Positions 7,313 to 16,498 of a stretch of DNA of 64,000 nt are shown piece after piece. Source of the stretch: Actinomyces succiniciruminis (GTDB taxonomy: Bacteria; Actinomycetota; Actinomycetes; Actinomycetales; Actinomycetaceae). The notes under the pieces were generated by a model. That model saw only the letters and a list, made by a program, of their open reading frames with translations, did no database searches and was not told where the DNA came from. Positions within the stretch are counted from its first letter, which is position 1. The number at the start of each line of letters is the position of its first letter. The stretch covers positions 77,839 to 141,838 of the forward strand of contig NZ_LK995540.1 of the NCBI RefSeq assembly GCF_900002405.1, written 5' to 3'. The translations under genes and the position numbers were made by a program.

Positions 7313-8860
7313 TCATTGGATGCTTCCGAAGGTACCGCGCGGCAGGCGCCAGATGCCGTGGCGTTCCAGTTCGGTGCGCAACTGGGGGTGGGCGACGACC
7401 TCGTCCCAGTACAGGCTGACGGTGCGCAGCCGGTCGTCGATCAGCTCCAGGTACTGGTCGGAGGGGTCGTAGCAGGCCATCACCAGCCGGGTGGAGTCCA
7501 CCCACCGGAAGCCGGCGGAGTGGTCGGGATGCCAGCGTCTAGGCAGCCCCCGATACACCCAGTTGAACTGGTGCGCCTGAATCTGGTGGGCGGTCAGCTT
7601 GATGGCATCGGGATGGTCGGCGTCGCGCCGATGTTGCGGCCCGTCATGGAGGAGGATGACGTCGCCTCCGGGCTCATCGATGTGCTTCCAGAGCAGGTAG
7701 CCGGCCTGCTCCGCCAGCGGCTCGGTCTGATCGCGCAGCGGCAGGTGCACCGAGGCGCGGATCTCCGCGAGAGCCCGCCGCACGCCGTTGGCGGTCGGCT
7801 GCACGTTGCCGGCCCGACCGCTGGTGCGTAGCCGCAGGGCGTCGTCGACCGCCGCGGAGGGGCCGTAGGCCGTCAGCGCCCACTCGATGAGCGGGTCGGG
7901 CACGGGCTGGGGGTGGGCGACGACGGCGTCGTGCACCGCCATCACCTCCCGGCCGCCCAGGCGGCCGTCGTTGGTGTTGAGCGCGAAGCAGCAGTAGAAG
8001 GCGTCCCGCAGGGTGATGAACTCGTAGCCGAGGCGGGCCTGCATATCCATCCGGTCCAGCATGCCGGCGATCAGGGACTGCATGACGAACCCGGCCACAT
8101 AGGCGTCGGCGCCCGGGGTGGCGGTGGCGGAGAGCACCACGCCGTCGTCGGGCGGGCACAGCACCAGGGCCGGGCGCCGGTCGAGGTAGACGGGCGGGCG
8201 GACGGGAGGCGCCGCGGCGGGCGGGTCGGCCGTCCAACCGACGCCGACCAGGGCGGGATCGTTGGTGATGAACACGTGCCGGACTGCGCCGCGGCGCGGA
8301 TCCAGGTGGGCGAGCAGCTCGCAGGACAGTAGTCGGCCCGCCTCGCCGTCGGGGCCGTGGATGGGCATATCCGCCAGGTTCATGGCGGAAACACCAGCGT
8401 GGGTGGCCAGGTCCCGGTCCCAGGCGTTGATCTGGCGGGGGAGTAGCGGCGCATTGGCGGGCAGATCGGGGCGAGTGAAGAGCTCTCCCAGATGCGCCCA
8501 GGCGCCGAGCACGGCGGCGCGGCGGCCGCGGATGCGCAGTCCCAGCATGGAGGGCTCCAGTTCGACGGCGACCTCGGGCACCGAGACCTCGCCGACGCCG
8601 ACCTCGATCGGGCGCTGCAACTCGGCGCGCAGCGCGCCGCACAGGCGGGCGGCGGCATCCAGGCGGGCGGGCGGCTCGTCCACCAGGCCGTAGTCGAAGT
8701 AGGCGGCCAGCAGCAGCTGCTCAGGGTCGGGATCGGCGAGTACCAGCCAGTCGTGGCCGGCGGCGCTGGTCCAGGAGCCGACGTCGCCGAGGTCCGGGGG
8801 CGGGGTGGAGGGCGCGGTGGAAGCGCTCGCGGGGCTGATGCCGTATCCGCCGTCGCTCAT
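7313..8860 (-). CDS. Conserved protein, first of a tandem paralogue pair
   Basis: 515 residues from ATG 8860 (MSDGGYG), preceded by a good AGGAAGGA site. The same frame stays open far upstream across purD on the other strand, but only as a GC-rich antisense shadow, so the start is set at the ribosome binding site. It aligns along its whole length with the next gene (5755-7236), 76 bases downstream, so the two probably form an operon that arose by duplication. It has an extra ~25-residue Pro/Ser-rich N-terminus. Both look cytoplasmic. No active-site motif is recognised; see the downstream paralogue for the tentative M16-like fold. Confidence 0.8.
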   Translation of the reverse strand: MSDGGYGISPASASTAPSTPPPDLGDVGSWTSAAGHDWLVLADPDPEQLLLAAYFDYGLVDEPPARLDAAARLCGALRAELQRPIEVGVGEVSVPEVAVELEPSMLGLRIRGRRAAVLGAWAHLGELFTRPDLPANAPLLPRQINAWDRDLATHAGVSAMNLADMPIHGPDGEAGRLLSCELLAHLDPRRGAVRHVFITNDPALVGVGWTADPPAAAPPVRPPVYLDRRPALVLCPPDDGVVLSATATPGADAYVAGFVMQSLIAGMLDRMDMQARLGYEFITLRDAFYCCFALNTNDGRLGGREVMAVHDAVVAHPQPVPDPLIEWALTAYGPSAAVDDALRLRTSGRAGNVQPTANGVRRALAEIRASVHLPLRDQTEPLAEQAGYLLWKHIDEPGGDVILLHDGPQHRRDADHPDAIKLTAHQIQAHQFNWVYRGLPRRWHPDHSAGFRWVDSTRLVMACYDPSDQYLELIDDRLRTVSLYWDEVVAHPQLRTELERHGIWRLPRGTFGSIQ

Positions 8861-9025
8861 GGGGGTCCTTCCTGCGCCGCGGCCGGGAACCGCGCACACC
8901 CGCAGGCTACCGGGGTGAGCCGGCGCCGCCATGGGTAGCGGTGCCCACGGGCGACTCGCCCGCCCCGGCGGGGAACGGCGAGGCTCCCCCGGGACGGATC
9001 GCCGCGAGCCCGCTAGGCTGGGGGC

Positions 9026-10279
9026 GTGAAGATCTTGCTGCTGGGGTCCGGCGCGCGCGAGCACGCCCTGGCCCGCGCCCTCGCTTCCGACCCCGCCACC
9101 ACCGAACTCGTCGTCGCCCCCGGCAACCCCGGCACGGCCGACATCGCCACCAACATCAAGATCGACCCCACCGCCCCGGAGGAGGTGGTGGACCTGGCCA
9201 CCCAGATGGTCGCCGATCTGGTCGTCGTCGGCCCGGAGGCGCCACTGGTCGCCGGGGTCGCCGACGCCGTCCGCGAGGCCGGCATCCCCGTCTTCGGCCC
9301 CGGCGCCGAGGCCGCCCAGCTGGAGGGATCGAAGTCCTTCGCCAAGCGGGTCATGGCGTCGGCCGGCGTGCCCACCGCCGACTCCGTCACCTGCACCACC
9401 GAGGCCGAACTGGACACCGCCCTGCGCAACTACGATGCGCCCTACGTCGTCAAGGATGACGGCCTTGCCGCCGGCAAGGGCGTGGTGGTCACCTCCGACC
9501 TCGAGGCCGCCCTCGCCCACGGGCGCGCCTGCCTGGCCAAGGAGGGCGGGGCCGTCGTCGTCGAGGATTATCTCAACGGTCCGGAGGTCTCCCTGTTCTG
9601 CGTCTGTGACGGCGCCACCGTCCGCCCACTCGCCCCCGCCCAGGACTTCAAGCGGCTGGGCGACGGCGACGTCGGCCCCAACACCGGCGGCATGGGCGCC
9701 TACACGCCGCTGACCTGGGCCCCCGATGACCTGACCGAGCAGGTGGTGCGCGAGGTCGCCCAGCCGGTGATGGACGAAATGGCCCGCCGCGGCACCGCCT
9801 TCATCGGCCTGCTCTACTGCGGCCTGGCCCTGACCGATAGGGGCCTGCGCGTGGTCGAGTTCAATGTGCGCTTCGGCGACCCCGAGACCCAGGCCGTCCT
9901 GGCCCGCCTCGACTCCTCCCTGGCCGAGCTGCTGCTGGCCGCCGCCACCGGCCGCCTGGCCGAGGTTCCCGCCCCGCGCTGGTCGGAGCAGGCCGCCGTC
10001 GACGTCGTCCTGGCCGCCCCCGGCTACCCCGGCACCGTCACCACCGGCGGCCTGATCACCGGCATCCCCGACGCCGAGGCCCTCGACGGCGTCCACGTCC
10101 TGCACGCCGGCACCGCCCGCGACGACGACGGCAACCTGATCGCCTCCGGCGGGCGGGTGCTGTCCGTGGTCGCCCTGGGGGAGACGGTCGCCGACGCCCG
10201 CGCCCGCGCCTACGAGGCCATCGGCAAGATCCACCTCGACGGCGCCCAGTACCGCACCGACATCGCCGCCGGCCGCTGA
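9026..10279 (+). CDS. purD: Phosphoribosylamine-glycine ligase (GAR synthetase)
   Basis: 417 residues. It joins 5-phosphoribosylamine and glycine with ATP to make GAR, the second step of de novo purine synthesis. The N-terminal LLLGSGAREHALA, the ATP-grasp segments KSFAKRVMASAGVPTAD, VKDDGLAAGKGVVV and NTGGMGAYTP, and the C-terminal VVEFNVRFGDPETQAVL are all standard. GTG 9026 starts the first strand directly. It is divergent from the paralogue pair on its left (165-base gap) and is the first of the purine genes that run along the + strand of this window. Confidence 0.97.
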   Translation: MKILLLGSGAREHALARALASDPATTELVVAPGNPGTADIATNIKIDPTAPEEVVDLATQMVADLVVVGPEAPLVAGVADAVREAGIPVFGPGAEAAQLEGSKSFAKRVMASAGVPTADSVTCTTEAELDTALRNYDAPYVVKDDGLAAGKGVVVTSDLEAALAHGRACLAKEGGAVVVEDYLNGPEVSLFCVCDGATVRPLAPAQDFKRLGDGDVGPNTGGMGAYTPLTWAPDDLTEQVVREVAQPVMDEMARRGTAFIGLLYCGLALTDRGLRVVEFNVRFGDPETQAVLARLDSSLAELLLAAATGRLAEVPAPRWSEQAAVDVVLAAPGYPGTVTTGGLITGIPDAEALDGVHVLHAGTARDDDGNLIASGGRVLSVVALGETVADARARAYEAIGKIHLDGAQYRTDIAAGR

Positions 10280-10856
10280 GCCGATCGGTTCTTCCGCCTG
10301 CACGTCCAGTCGCTGCGGCGGTCAGCGGCGCGTCTGCGCGTCGGACCTGCGCGGGGGGAGCGTGTGTGCACTCCGCGGCATCATGTGCGCAGTGGCGGTG
10401 TCGCGTGTGCAGCGGGGCCGGATGACGCACCCGAGGGAGGGGCACCCGCGGCGTGCGGGTGTCATGGATTGCACCACTTTACCCGTTTGTCTGATGCCCG
10501 TGACTGACTATGGTCGCGGAATTGCGCGGTTCTTGTGAAGCCTGGGCGGCGCTGACCGGCGAAAGTGGTGCATTCTGTGCCAGGTGCGGCGCAGCCAGGA
10601 CCGTCACCCGCCGACGTTGCGCGGCAGGAGGGGCGGGTCTCGTAGCGTGTCGTCCAGATCCGCCGAACGCATGAGTTCCCCTTACGCACACGAGTCTTGG
10701 AGCTTTGCCGGTGTTTAGCGCGTTTATTACTCCGAATCTCGTGTGTCTGGCGACAATGCACGCGTATGTACCTAGTGCGCGTGCGTGACACGGTCACAGG
10801 TGATGGCTTGCGCTCCGCGCCTCGCCCGTCACCGCCCGCGGTGGCAGGATGGGGGC
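10280..10856. other. Intergenic region between purD and purC
   Basis: 577 bases without a credible gene; short frames on both strands lack protein-like composition. It contains an inverted-repeat element at 10470-10572. The more A/T-rich stretch 10720-10800 is the likely promoter region for purC, but no hexamers are certain. Confidence 0.5.
10470..10572. repeat. 103-bp element with 11-bp perfect terminal inverted repeats
   Basis: TGCACCACTTT at the left end and AAAGTGGTGCA at the right end are perfect inverted copies. The interior shows no coding signal. The ends resemble those of a shorter element at 32353-32421 (CCACTTTGCG / CGCTAAGTGG), so both may belong to one small family. Confidence 0.55.
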
Positions 10857-11810
10857 ATGAGCGAGCTCAGCACCCCTGACGCCCCCTCCACGTCCGCTGC
10901 GGGCGGGCCCCCGCCGGCCCCCGACCTGCCCGGCTGGAAGCACGTCTCCTCCGGCAAGGTGCGCGACGTCTACGCCCCCGCCGAGGTTGGCCCCTGGGCC
11001 GGGCAGGACGTGCTGTTGCTGGTCGCCTCCGACCGCATCAGCGCCTATGACCACATCCTGTCCACTCCGGTTCCGGACAAGGGCAAGGTACTCACCGCCC
11101 TGTCCGTGTGGTGGTTCGAGCAGCTCGCCGACATCGTCCCCGGCCACGTGGTCAGCCTGGACGTGCCGGCCGCGGTCGCCGGTCGCGCCATGATTTGCCG
11201 GCGCCTGAAGATGTACCCGGTCGAATGCGTCGCCCGCGGCTACCTCACCGGCTCCGGCTTGGTCGAGTACCGCGAGTCCGGCACCGTATGCGGCCTGCCC
11301 CTGCCCGCGGGCCTGACCGAGGCGTCGCGCCTGCCAGAGCCGATCTTCACTCCCGCCGCCAAGGCCGAACTCGGCGAGCACGACGAGAACGTCTCCTTCG
11401 AGCGGGTGGTGGAGATGGTCGGCCGCGAGGCGGCCGAGGCGCTGCGCGAGACCACCCTCGCCCTGTACTCCCGCGCCGCTGATATCGCCCGTGACCGCGG
11501 CATCATCCTGGCCGACACCAAGTTCGAATTCGGCCAGGACCCCGCCACCGGCGCCCTGATCCTGGGCGACGAGGTTCTCACGCCCGACTCCTCCCGCTTC
11601 TGGCCCGCCGATGCCTGGACGCCCGGCCGCCCCACCCCCTCCTTCGACAAGCAGTACGTGCGTGACTGGCTCACCTCGCCCGCATCCGGCTGGGACCGCG
11701 GCTCCAATGTCGCCCCGCCCGCCCTGCCCGACGACGTCGTGCAGCGCACGCGGCAGCGGTACCTGGAGGCCTACGAGCGCCTTACCGGCAGCCCCCTGGA
11801 GCTGGCATGA
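10857..11810 (+). CDS. purC: SAICAR synthetase
   Basis: 317 residues. Phosphoribosylaminoimidazole-succinocarboxamide synthase condenses CAIR with aspartate using ATP. Typical motifs are [68 protein letters not shown] and [14 protein letters not shown] 10857 is preceded by AGGATGG and matches the usual N-terminus with a short Pro/Ala leader. The stop overlaps the start of the next gene (ATGA), so the two downstream membrane-protein genes are probably co-transcribed. Confidence 0.97.
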   Translation: MSELSTPDAPSTSAAGGPPPAPDLPGWKHVSSGKVRDVYAPAEVGPWAGQDVLLLVASDRISAYDHILSTPVPDKGKVLTALSVWWFEQLADIVPGHVVSLDVPAAVAGRAMICRRLKMYPVECVARGYLTGSGLVEYRESGTVCGLPLPAGLTEASRLPEPIFTPAAKAELGEHDENVSFERVVEMVGREAAEALRETTLALYSRAADIARDRGIILADTKFEFGQDPATGALILGDEVLTPDSSRFWPADAWTPGRPTPSFDKQYVRDWLTSPASGWDRGSNVAPPALPDDVVQRTRQRYLEAYERLTGSPLELA

Positions 11811-12412
11811 GTGCTCCCCAGGCGACGCCGGACCCCACGGCCGTGCGCACGACCCGCAGCTTCCAGCCGGGGCCCGGCTTCGTGATTGCGCTGGTTGCCG
11901 TCGGCGCGGTGCTGCTGCTGGCGCTCGTGGCCGCCGCCGCCAGCGCCTTCGGTGCACCCGGTCTGTCCGCCATCCTCGGTGGCGTGGCGCTGGTGATCGT
12001 CGGGGTGGGGCTGCTGTTGCTGCTGCGCGTACCGGCGCGAAGCGTCGTCGTCAACGCGCCCCGGCTGCGGCTGGAGCGCAACCGGGCGCGGATGGCGCGG
12101 CGGCGGCGCGGGACGCAGCAAGCCGCCGCGACGGGGTACCCGGAAGAACCGGCCCCGCTGACGGTGCCCGGCACCGACCTGATCATTCCCGACTCCGGTG
12201 GGCGACGGGAGCTGACCACGCTCGACGTCGTGAGCGGGCCGCTGACCACCGCGCTCGCCACCACCGCCGCGGGGCGGAAGGCCGATGAGCTGCTGGCCGG
12301 AACCACCATCGGCGAGACGCTGATCCGGGTCCTGCAGTTGCTCGCCGGAACGCTCGGCTTCCTGCTGCTCGCCCTCGGACTCGCCTCGATCCTCGGGCAG
12401 GTGATCGTGTGA
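11807..12412 (+). CDS. Small membrane protein, unknown function
   Basis: 201 residues. Two hydrophobic spans near residues 25-48 and 52-73, a basic loop ([15 protein letters not shown]), a hydrophilic middle and a third hydrophobic segment at the C-terminus (residues 168-200). The start overlaps the purC stop by ATGA and its own stop overlaps the next start by GTGA, so translation is probably coupled. I do not recognise the family. The context ties it to the purine operon physically, not necessarily functionally. Confidence 0.75.
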   Translation: MSAPQATPDPTAVRTTRSFQPGPGFVIALVAVGAVLLLALVAAAASAFGAPGLSAILGGVALVIVGVGLLLLLRVPARSVVVNAPRLRLERNRARMARRRRGTQQAAATGYPEEPAPLTVPGTDLIIPDSGGRRELTTLDVVSGPLTTALATTAAGRKADELLAGTTIGETLIRVLQLLAGTLGFLLLALGLASILGQVIV

Positions 12413-13278
12413 CGCCGCCACGCGACCGCCGCCGGGAGGATGAGCGCGGTCCCGTCGACTGGGGCACGGGGGAGCGCGCCAGGGCCTACGCCGCCCAGGG
12501 CGGCGGCACCCGGGCCCGCGCCTATGCGGCGGCGGACACGGATACCGAGCCCGACGTTGACTGGGGTGCTCCCGCCTCTCCCGGAGGCGCACAGCGTCGC
12601 CGCAGCGACGCCGGCACCGACTGGGGCGTCGGGCGCGGGCCCGCTTCCGCCGCCGCGCCCGGTCGCAGCCCCTGGCCGCAGGCGGTGCGCCGCCAGCGCC
12701 TGGCCGGCATCGTGTTCGCCATGGTCGGGTTGGCGCTGGCCACCTGGTCGGCCATGCACCTCGCCGCCAATGCGGAGGCCGGCCACCCGTGGCTGCCGCC
12801 CTGGCTGGTGATCGTGCTCGGCGGGGCCGGGCTGGTCTCCGCCGCCGGCTACCTGGCCTGGGCCGGCGGCACCGCCGTGCGCCACGAGGCCGACCGGTGG
12901 GAACCCACCGTCGTCGATGCGGCGGCGGGCCTGACCACGGGCGTCGTCGACGCCGCCGACCCTCACCACCTGCTGGCCGGCGCGGGCCTCGGCGGGCCCG
13001 CACTGCCACCGGGGCAGCGCAATGTCGGTGTCGGCGGCTCCGGGGTGAGGGTGGACTCCGGCCCCAAACCGGTTATGGGCACCTCCACCATGGACCAGTC
13101 CGTGCACGCCCCGGCGGGCGTGGCCGGCGCGGTCGGCGGCTTCATGCTCGCCGCCGCGGTGGTGTGCGCGATCCTCGCGCTGGTGCTGGGCAGCGAATGG
13201 CTGTTGGGCACGCTGGCTCTTGCTATCGGTGGCATCCTCGCCGTCCGCCTGGCTGGAGACTGGCTCGGCGCGATCTGA
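12409..13278 (+). CDS. Membrane protein, unknown function
   Basis: 289 residues from GTG 12409, overlapping the previous stop. The first ~95 residues are hydrophilic and repetitive, with three VDWG/TDWG motifs and two ARAYAA motifs. Four hydrophobic spans follow, near residues 98-117, 126-146, 242-264 and 266-283. It belongs with the preceding small membrane protein as a co-transcribed pair between purC and purS. Function is not recognised. Confidence 0.75.
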   Translation: MTPPRDRRREDERGPVDWGTGERARAYAAQGGGTRARAYAAADTDTEPDVDWGAPASPGGAQRRRSDAGTDWGVGRGPASAAAPGRSPWPQAVRRQRLAGIVFAMVGLALATWSAMHLAANAEAGHPWLPPWLVIVLGGAGLVSAAGYLAWAGGTAVRHEADRWEPTVVDAAAGLTTGVVDAADPHHLLAGAGLGGPALPPGQRNVGVGGSGVRVDSGPKPVMGTSTMDQSVHAPAGVAGAVGGFMLAAAVVCAILALVLGSEWLLGTLALAIGGILAVRLAGDWLGAI

Positions 13279-13287
13279 CCGCGAGAT

Positions 13288-13376
13288 GCGCGAGATCGGC
13301 GGCAGTTTCGCGCCGAGGTCGGCGGTAGTTACGCGCCGAGGTCGGTAGAAGTTACGTGCCGAGGTCGGTCGATATG
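13288..13376 (+). repeat. 22-23-bp tandem repeat array 1
   Basis: Four successive units of the pattern GCGCCGAGGTCGGTAGAAGTTAC with mismatches; the last ends in GAGGTCGGTCGATATGG. Each unit holds a small palindrome, CCGA-GG-TCGG. The same unit recurs in four other intergenic arrays in this window. The array lies just before purS. Confidence 0.8.
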
Positions 13377-13457
13377 GCGGCCTAAGCGATTCACACGGAC
13401 GCGGCCGGGTAGGCTGGGCCTGGACTCGCTCCCGCCCGACCGCATCCAGGAGGACCG

Positions 13458-13745
13458 ATGGGACGCATCGTCGTCGAGGTCATGCCCAAGCCCGAGATCC
13501 TTGACCCGCAGGGCAAGGCCGTCATGGGCAACCTACCCCGCCTAGGATTCGACCAGTTCACCGGCGTGCGCCAGGGCCGCCGCTTCGAGCTCACGGTTGA
13601 CGGTCCCGTCACCGACGCCCACCTGGCCGCCGCCGCCGAGGCCGCCGAGAAGCTTCTGTCCAACCCGATCATCGAGGACGTCGTCTCCGTAACCGCCGAC
13701 CCGGCCGACGGCGCGGACGCCGCGTCGAACCCTGAGGAGGCCTGA
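13458..13745 (+). CDS. purS: FGAM synthase subunit PurS
   Basis: 95 residues. Small bridging subunit of the PurLQS formylglycinamidine ribonucleotide synthase; it helps dock glutaminase PurQ to PurL. Motifs: RIVVEVMPKPEILDPQGKAV, LGFDQFTGVRQGRRFEL and the LLSNPIIEDV region. The C-terminus carries a short Ala/Asp-rich tail. The stop is immediately followed by the purQ GTG, so the pair is translationally coupled. A ribosome binding site (AGGAGG) precedes ATG 13458. Confidence 0.96.
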   Translation: MGRIVVEVMPKPEILDPQGKAVMGNLPRLGFDQFTGVRQGRRFELTVDGPVTDAHLAAAAEAAEKLLSNPIIEDVVSVTADPADGADAASNPEEA

Positions 13746-14441
13746 GTGACCCGCATCGGCGTCATCACCTTCCCCGGCACGCTCGACGACGTCGACGCCG
13801 CCCGCGCGGTCCGGCTCGCCGGCGCCGAGCCCGTCTCCCTGTGGCACAAGGACGCCGACATCCACGGCGTGGACGCCGTGGTGGTCCCGGGCGGCTTCTC
13901 CTACGGCGACTACCTGCGCTGCGGCGCCATCGCCCGCTTCGCCCCCGTCATGGACGAGGTCATCGCGGCCGCCGGGCGGGGCATGCCGGTGCTCGGCATC
14001 TGCAACGGCTTCCAGATCCTCACCGAGGCCCACCTGCTGCCCGGTGCGCTGATCCGCAACGACCACCAGAAGTTCATCTGCCGCGAGCAGCGCCTGCGCG
14101 TGGAATCCACCACCACCGCCTGGACCAACCTGTTCGAGGAGGGGGAGGAGATCGTCGTCCCGCTGAAGAACGGTGAGGGCAACTTCATCGCCTCCCCCGA
14201 TGAGCTGGACCGCCTCGAGGGCGAGGGGCTCGTCGTCTTCCGCTACCTGGACAACCCCAACGGCTCCGCGCGCGACATCGCCGGCGTGCGCAACCAGCGC
14301 GGCAACGTCGTCGGACTCATGCCGCACCCCGAGCACGCCGTCGAGCCCGGCTTCGGCCCGGACTCTCCGGCCGGCGCCCGGCAGGGCGTAGACGGCCTGC
14401 GCCTGTTCCAGTCCGCCATCAGCGCGCTGGTCGGCGCCTGA
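13746..14441 (+). CDS. purQ: FGAM synthase glutaminase subunit PurQ
   Basis: 231 residues. Class I glutamine amidotransferase that supplies ammonia to Pur[12 protein letters not shown] opens the fold; the nucleophile elbow [10 protein letters not shown] carries the catalytic Cys; the His and Glu of the triad sit in [14 protein letters not shown] 13746 directly abuts the purS stop. Its partner PurL is 15 kb downstream at 29819, so the usual purSQL cluster is split here by other genes. Confidence 0.97.
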   Translation: MTRIGVITFPGTLDDVDAARAVRLAGAEPVSLWHKDADIHGVDAVVVPGGFSYGDYLRCGAIARFAPVMDEVIAAAGRGMPVLGICNGFQILTEAHLLPGALIRNDHQKFICREQRLRVESTTTAWTNLFEEGEEIVVPLKNGEGNFIASPDELDRLEGEGLVVFRYLDNPNGSARDIAGVRNQRGNVVGLMPHPEHAVEPGFGPDSPAGARQGVDGLRLFQSAISALVGA

Positions 14442-14748
14442 GTTCTAGTCGCTGGCCGGCGTCACGCCGGTTGCGCGTCAACTCCGCCGCCCGGCGGTCT
14501 ACTCCGTGCGCCACCTTCGGGCCTACCCCCGACGGCCGGGTGGCGCGCCAGCAGCGTTTGGGGCCGTCATGCGGGTGCGCTGCAACTGCAGGCAACAGTA
14601 GGGACGATTGTCCCATTGCACTTAGTTAAGTAAGTGAGTTAAGTTGTGGCGGTCGGTAGAGACCGTGACCGATCCAGCGGCGACGTACTTCCCCGGCCGC
14701 GTCGAGAGGTCCTCGCCAACGATGGCGAATACGGAAAGTAGGCACGCA
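14442..14748. other. Leader of the mannoside operon
   Basis: 307 bases without a gene. Near the purQ stop a 6-bp GC hairpin (CCGGCG-tca-CGCCGG, 14456-14470) is a weak terminator candidate. Further on is an A/T-rich operator-like stretch, listed separately. The binding-protein start is set at ATG 14749. Confidence 0.45.
14620..14645 (+). promoter_or_regulatory. Candidate operator/promoter of the mannoside operon
   Basis: The only A/T-rich patch upstream of the binding-protein gene. It holds the 12-base palindrome ACTTA-GT-TAAGT (14620-14631), followed 6 bases later by GAGTTAAGTT, a second partial copy. A related GGTTAAGA lies (reverse strand) just upstream of the LacI-type gene at about 24240. 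A ROK or LacI regulator site is a reasonable inference, but neither site was tested. Confidence 0.4.
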
Positions 14749-16452
14749 ATGCAGCTGCGCAACACCCCCACCACCCGCCGCTCCTTCCTGGCCTCGACGG
14801 CGGCGGTCGCCGCCGTCGGCACCCTCGCCGCCTGCGGGGGCGGCTCGGGCTCGAACTCCTCCGGCGGAGGGGCGGGCGGCTCGGGCGGCACCCTGACCAT
14901 CTTCAACGGCGCCACCGGCACCGTCACCGCCAACTTCAACCCCCAGAGCCCCACGGCACTACAGCCCACCCGCGGCGTGATCTACGAGCCCCTGTTCTTC
15001 TACAACCTCGTCACCGGCGAGGAACCCCAGCCGATGCTGGGCACGGAGTACAGCTGGAACGACGACGGCACGGTCCTAACGGTCAAGACCCGCGAGGGCG
15101 TCACCTGGTCCGACGGCGAACCCTTCACCGCCAACGACGTGGCCTTCACCTTCAACCTCATCCAGAAGACGCCGGCACTGAACACCTCCGGACTGGCGGC
15201 GACGGCCGAGGCCCCCGATGACACCACCGTCGTGCTCACCTTCCAGCAGACGTCCTTCACCTCGGAGGCGGACACCCTGGGCAACCAGGCGATCCTCCCC
15301 GAGCACCTGTGGAAGGACGTCGCCGAGCCCGACACCTACACCAACGAGCAGCCCGTCGGCACAGGCCCCTTCGTGCTGGACAGCGTCTCCTCTCAGTCCT
15401 ACTCCCTGGTCGCCAACGAGAACTACTGGAACGGCAAGCCGAAGGTCGAAGAGATTCGCTACATCTCCCTGGAGAACGCCGACTCGGCCTCCGCCTCGCT
15501 GGTCGCCGGCGAGGTCGACTGGATGAGCGCGTTCCTGCCGAGCATCGACGACATCATCGCCTCCAACCCCGACCTCACCTACGTCAACACCCCGACGCTG
15601 ACCAGCTGCATCTACGCCTCCTGCAACCCCGACCTCGGCTCCACCGGCCCGCAGACCGATAAGGCGGTGCGGCAGGCGATCTACTACGCGATGGACCGCA
15701 GCCAACTCAACCAGCTGGCCGGCGGCGGGCTCGCCGGCGAGGCCTCCCCGTCCTACCTGGTTCCCGGGCGCGACGACGACTGGATCGCCGACCAGGACAA
15801 CCTGGTCGTGCCGCAGAGCCCCGACGTCGACAAGGCCAAGCAGATCCTCGAAGACGCCGGCTGGACCGAGGGGTCCGACGGGGTCCGCGTCAAGGACGGC
15901 GAGCGCCTGGCACTGAACATCCAGACCGTGACCGGCTGGTCGGACTTCATCTCCATCAACGACACCCTGGTGCAGCAGCTCGCCGAGGTCGGCATCGAGC
16001 TGAGCACCTCCCAGGTGTCCTGGAACGAGTGGAACCAGAAGGAGGTCACGGGCGACTTCCAGCTCTCCCTGGACTCGCTCAACCTGGGCGCCTCCACCGA
16101 CCCCTACTTCACCTACAACCGCATGCTGCACTCCGACAACACCGAGCAGGTGGGGGATTCCGCCACCGGCGGTAACTACAGCCGCTACGTGAACGAGAAG
16201 GTTGACGCGGCCATCCGTGCCGCCGGGCAGACCAACGACCCCGAGGAGAAGAAGGCGCAGTACGCGATCGTCCAGGAGCAGATCGCCGAGGACCTGCCCT
16301 ACATCCCGATCTACGTCAACTCCATGCTCACCGAGTTCAACACCTCCCGCTACACGGGCTGGCCCACCGAGGACGACCTGTACGCGCTGCCCGCCTCCTG
16401 GGGCAGCTGGTCTACCGGCATCATCCTGCAGCGGCTGGAGCCCGCGTCCTGA
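14749..16452 (+). CDS. ABC transporter substrate-binding lipoprotein, peptide/oligosaccharide (family 5) type
   Basis: 567 residues. Extracytoplasmic solute-binding protein of the oligopeptide/nickel class. ATG 14749 is preceded by GGAAAGTAGG and yields MQLRNTPTTRRSFLASTA: a twin-arginine-like n-region, hydrophobic core and lipobox TLAAC, so lipidation at the Cys of AACGGG is likely. A Gly/Ser linker follows, then the SBP_bac_5 domain (YEPLFFYNLVTGEEPQPMLG, GVTWSDGEPFTANDVAFTF, VGTGPFVL). It heads an operon with two permeases, two ATPases, an esterase and a beta-mannosidase. Its ligand is therefore more probably a manno-oligosaccharide than a peptide, as is known for some family-5 proteins in Thermotoga. 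The ligand is inferred from context only. Confidence 0.9.
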   Translation: MQLRNTPTTRRSFLASTAAVAAVGTLAACGGGSGSNSSGGGAGGSGGTLTIFNGATGTVTANFNPQSPTALQPTRGVIYEPLFFYNLVTGEEPQPMLGTEYSWNDDGTVLTVKTREGVTWSDGEPFTANDVAFTFNLIQKTPALNTSGLAATAEAPDDTTVVLTFQQTSFTSEADTLGNQAILPEHLWKDVAEPDTYTNEQPVGTGPFVLDSVSSQSYSLVANENYWNGKPKVEEIRYISLENADSASASLVAGEVDWMSAFLPSIDDIIASNPDLTYVNTPTLTSCIYASCNPDLGSTGPQTDKAVRQAIYYAMDRSQLNQLAGGGLAGEASPSYLVPGRDDDWIADQDNLVVPQSPDVDKAKQILEDAGWTEGSDGVRVKDGERLALNIQTVTGWSDFISINDTLVQQLAEVGIELSTSQVSWNEWNQKEVTGDFQLSLDSLNLGASTDPYFTYNRMLHSDNTEQVGDSATGGNYSRYVNEKVDAAIRAAGQTNDPEEKKAQYAIVQEQIAEDLPYIPIYVNSMLTEFNTSRYTGWPTEDDLYALPASWGSWSTGIILQRLEPAS

Positions 16453-16460
16453 GCCGCGGC

Positions 16461-16493
16461 GACGGCGGACCCGCCACAGGTGAGTCCGCCGTC
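16461..16493 (+). terminator. Intercistronic hairpin between binding-protein and permease genes
   Basis: Perfect 10-bp stem GACGGCGGAC / GTCCGCCGTC with a 13-base loop, directly after the binding-protein stop and ending 5 bases before the permease ATG. Such hairpins commonly stabilise the upstream mRNA or attenuate readthrough, letting the binding protein be made in excess of the permeases. Confidence 0.6.
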
Positions 16494-16498
16494 ACCGT

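Noticed and set aside
7313..10303. A single 996-codon minus-strand frame spanning purD and the paralogue
   Set aside because: The part over purD is the antisense of a certain gene with GC-rich periodicity and has Gly/Val-rich, unprotein-like sequence. The real start is the AGGAAGGA-preceded ATG at 8860.
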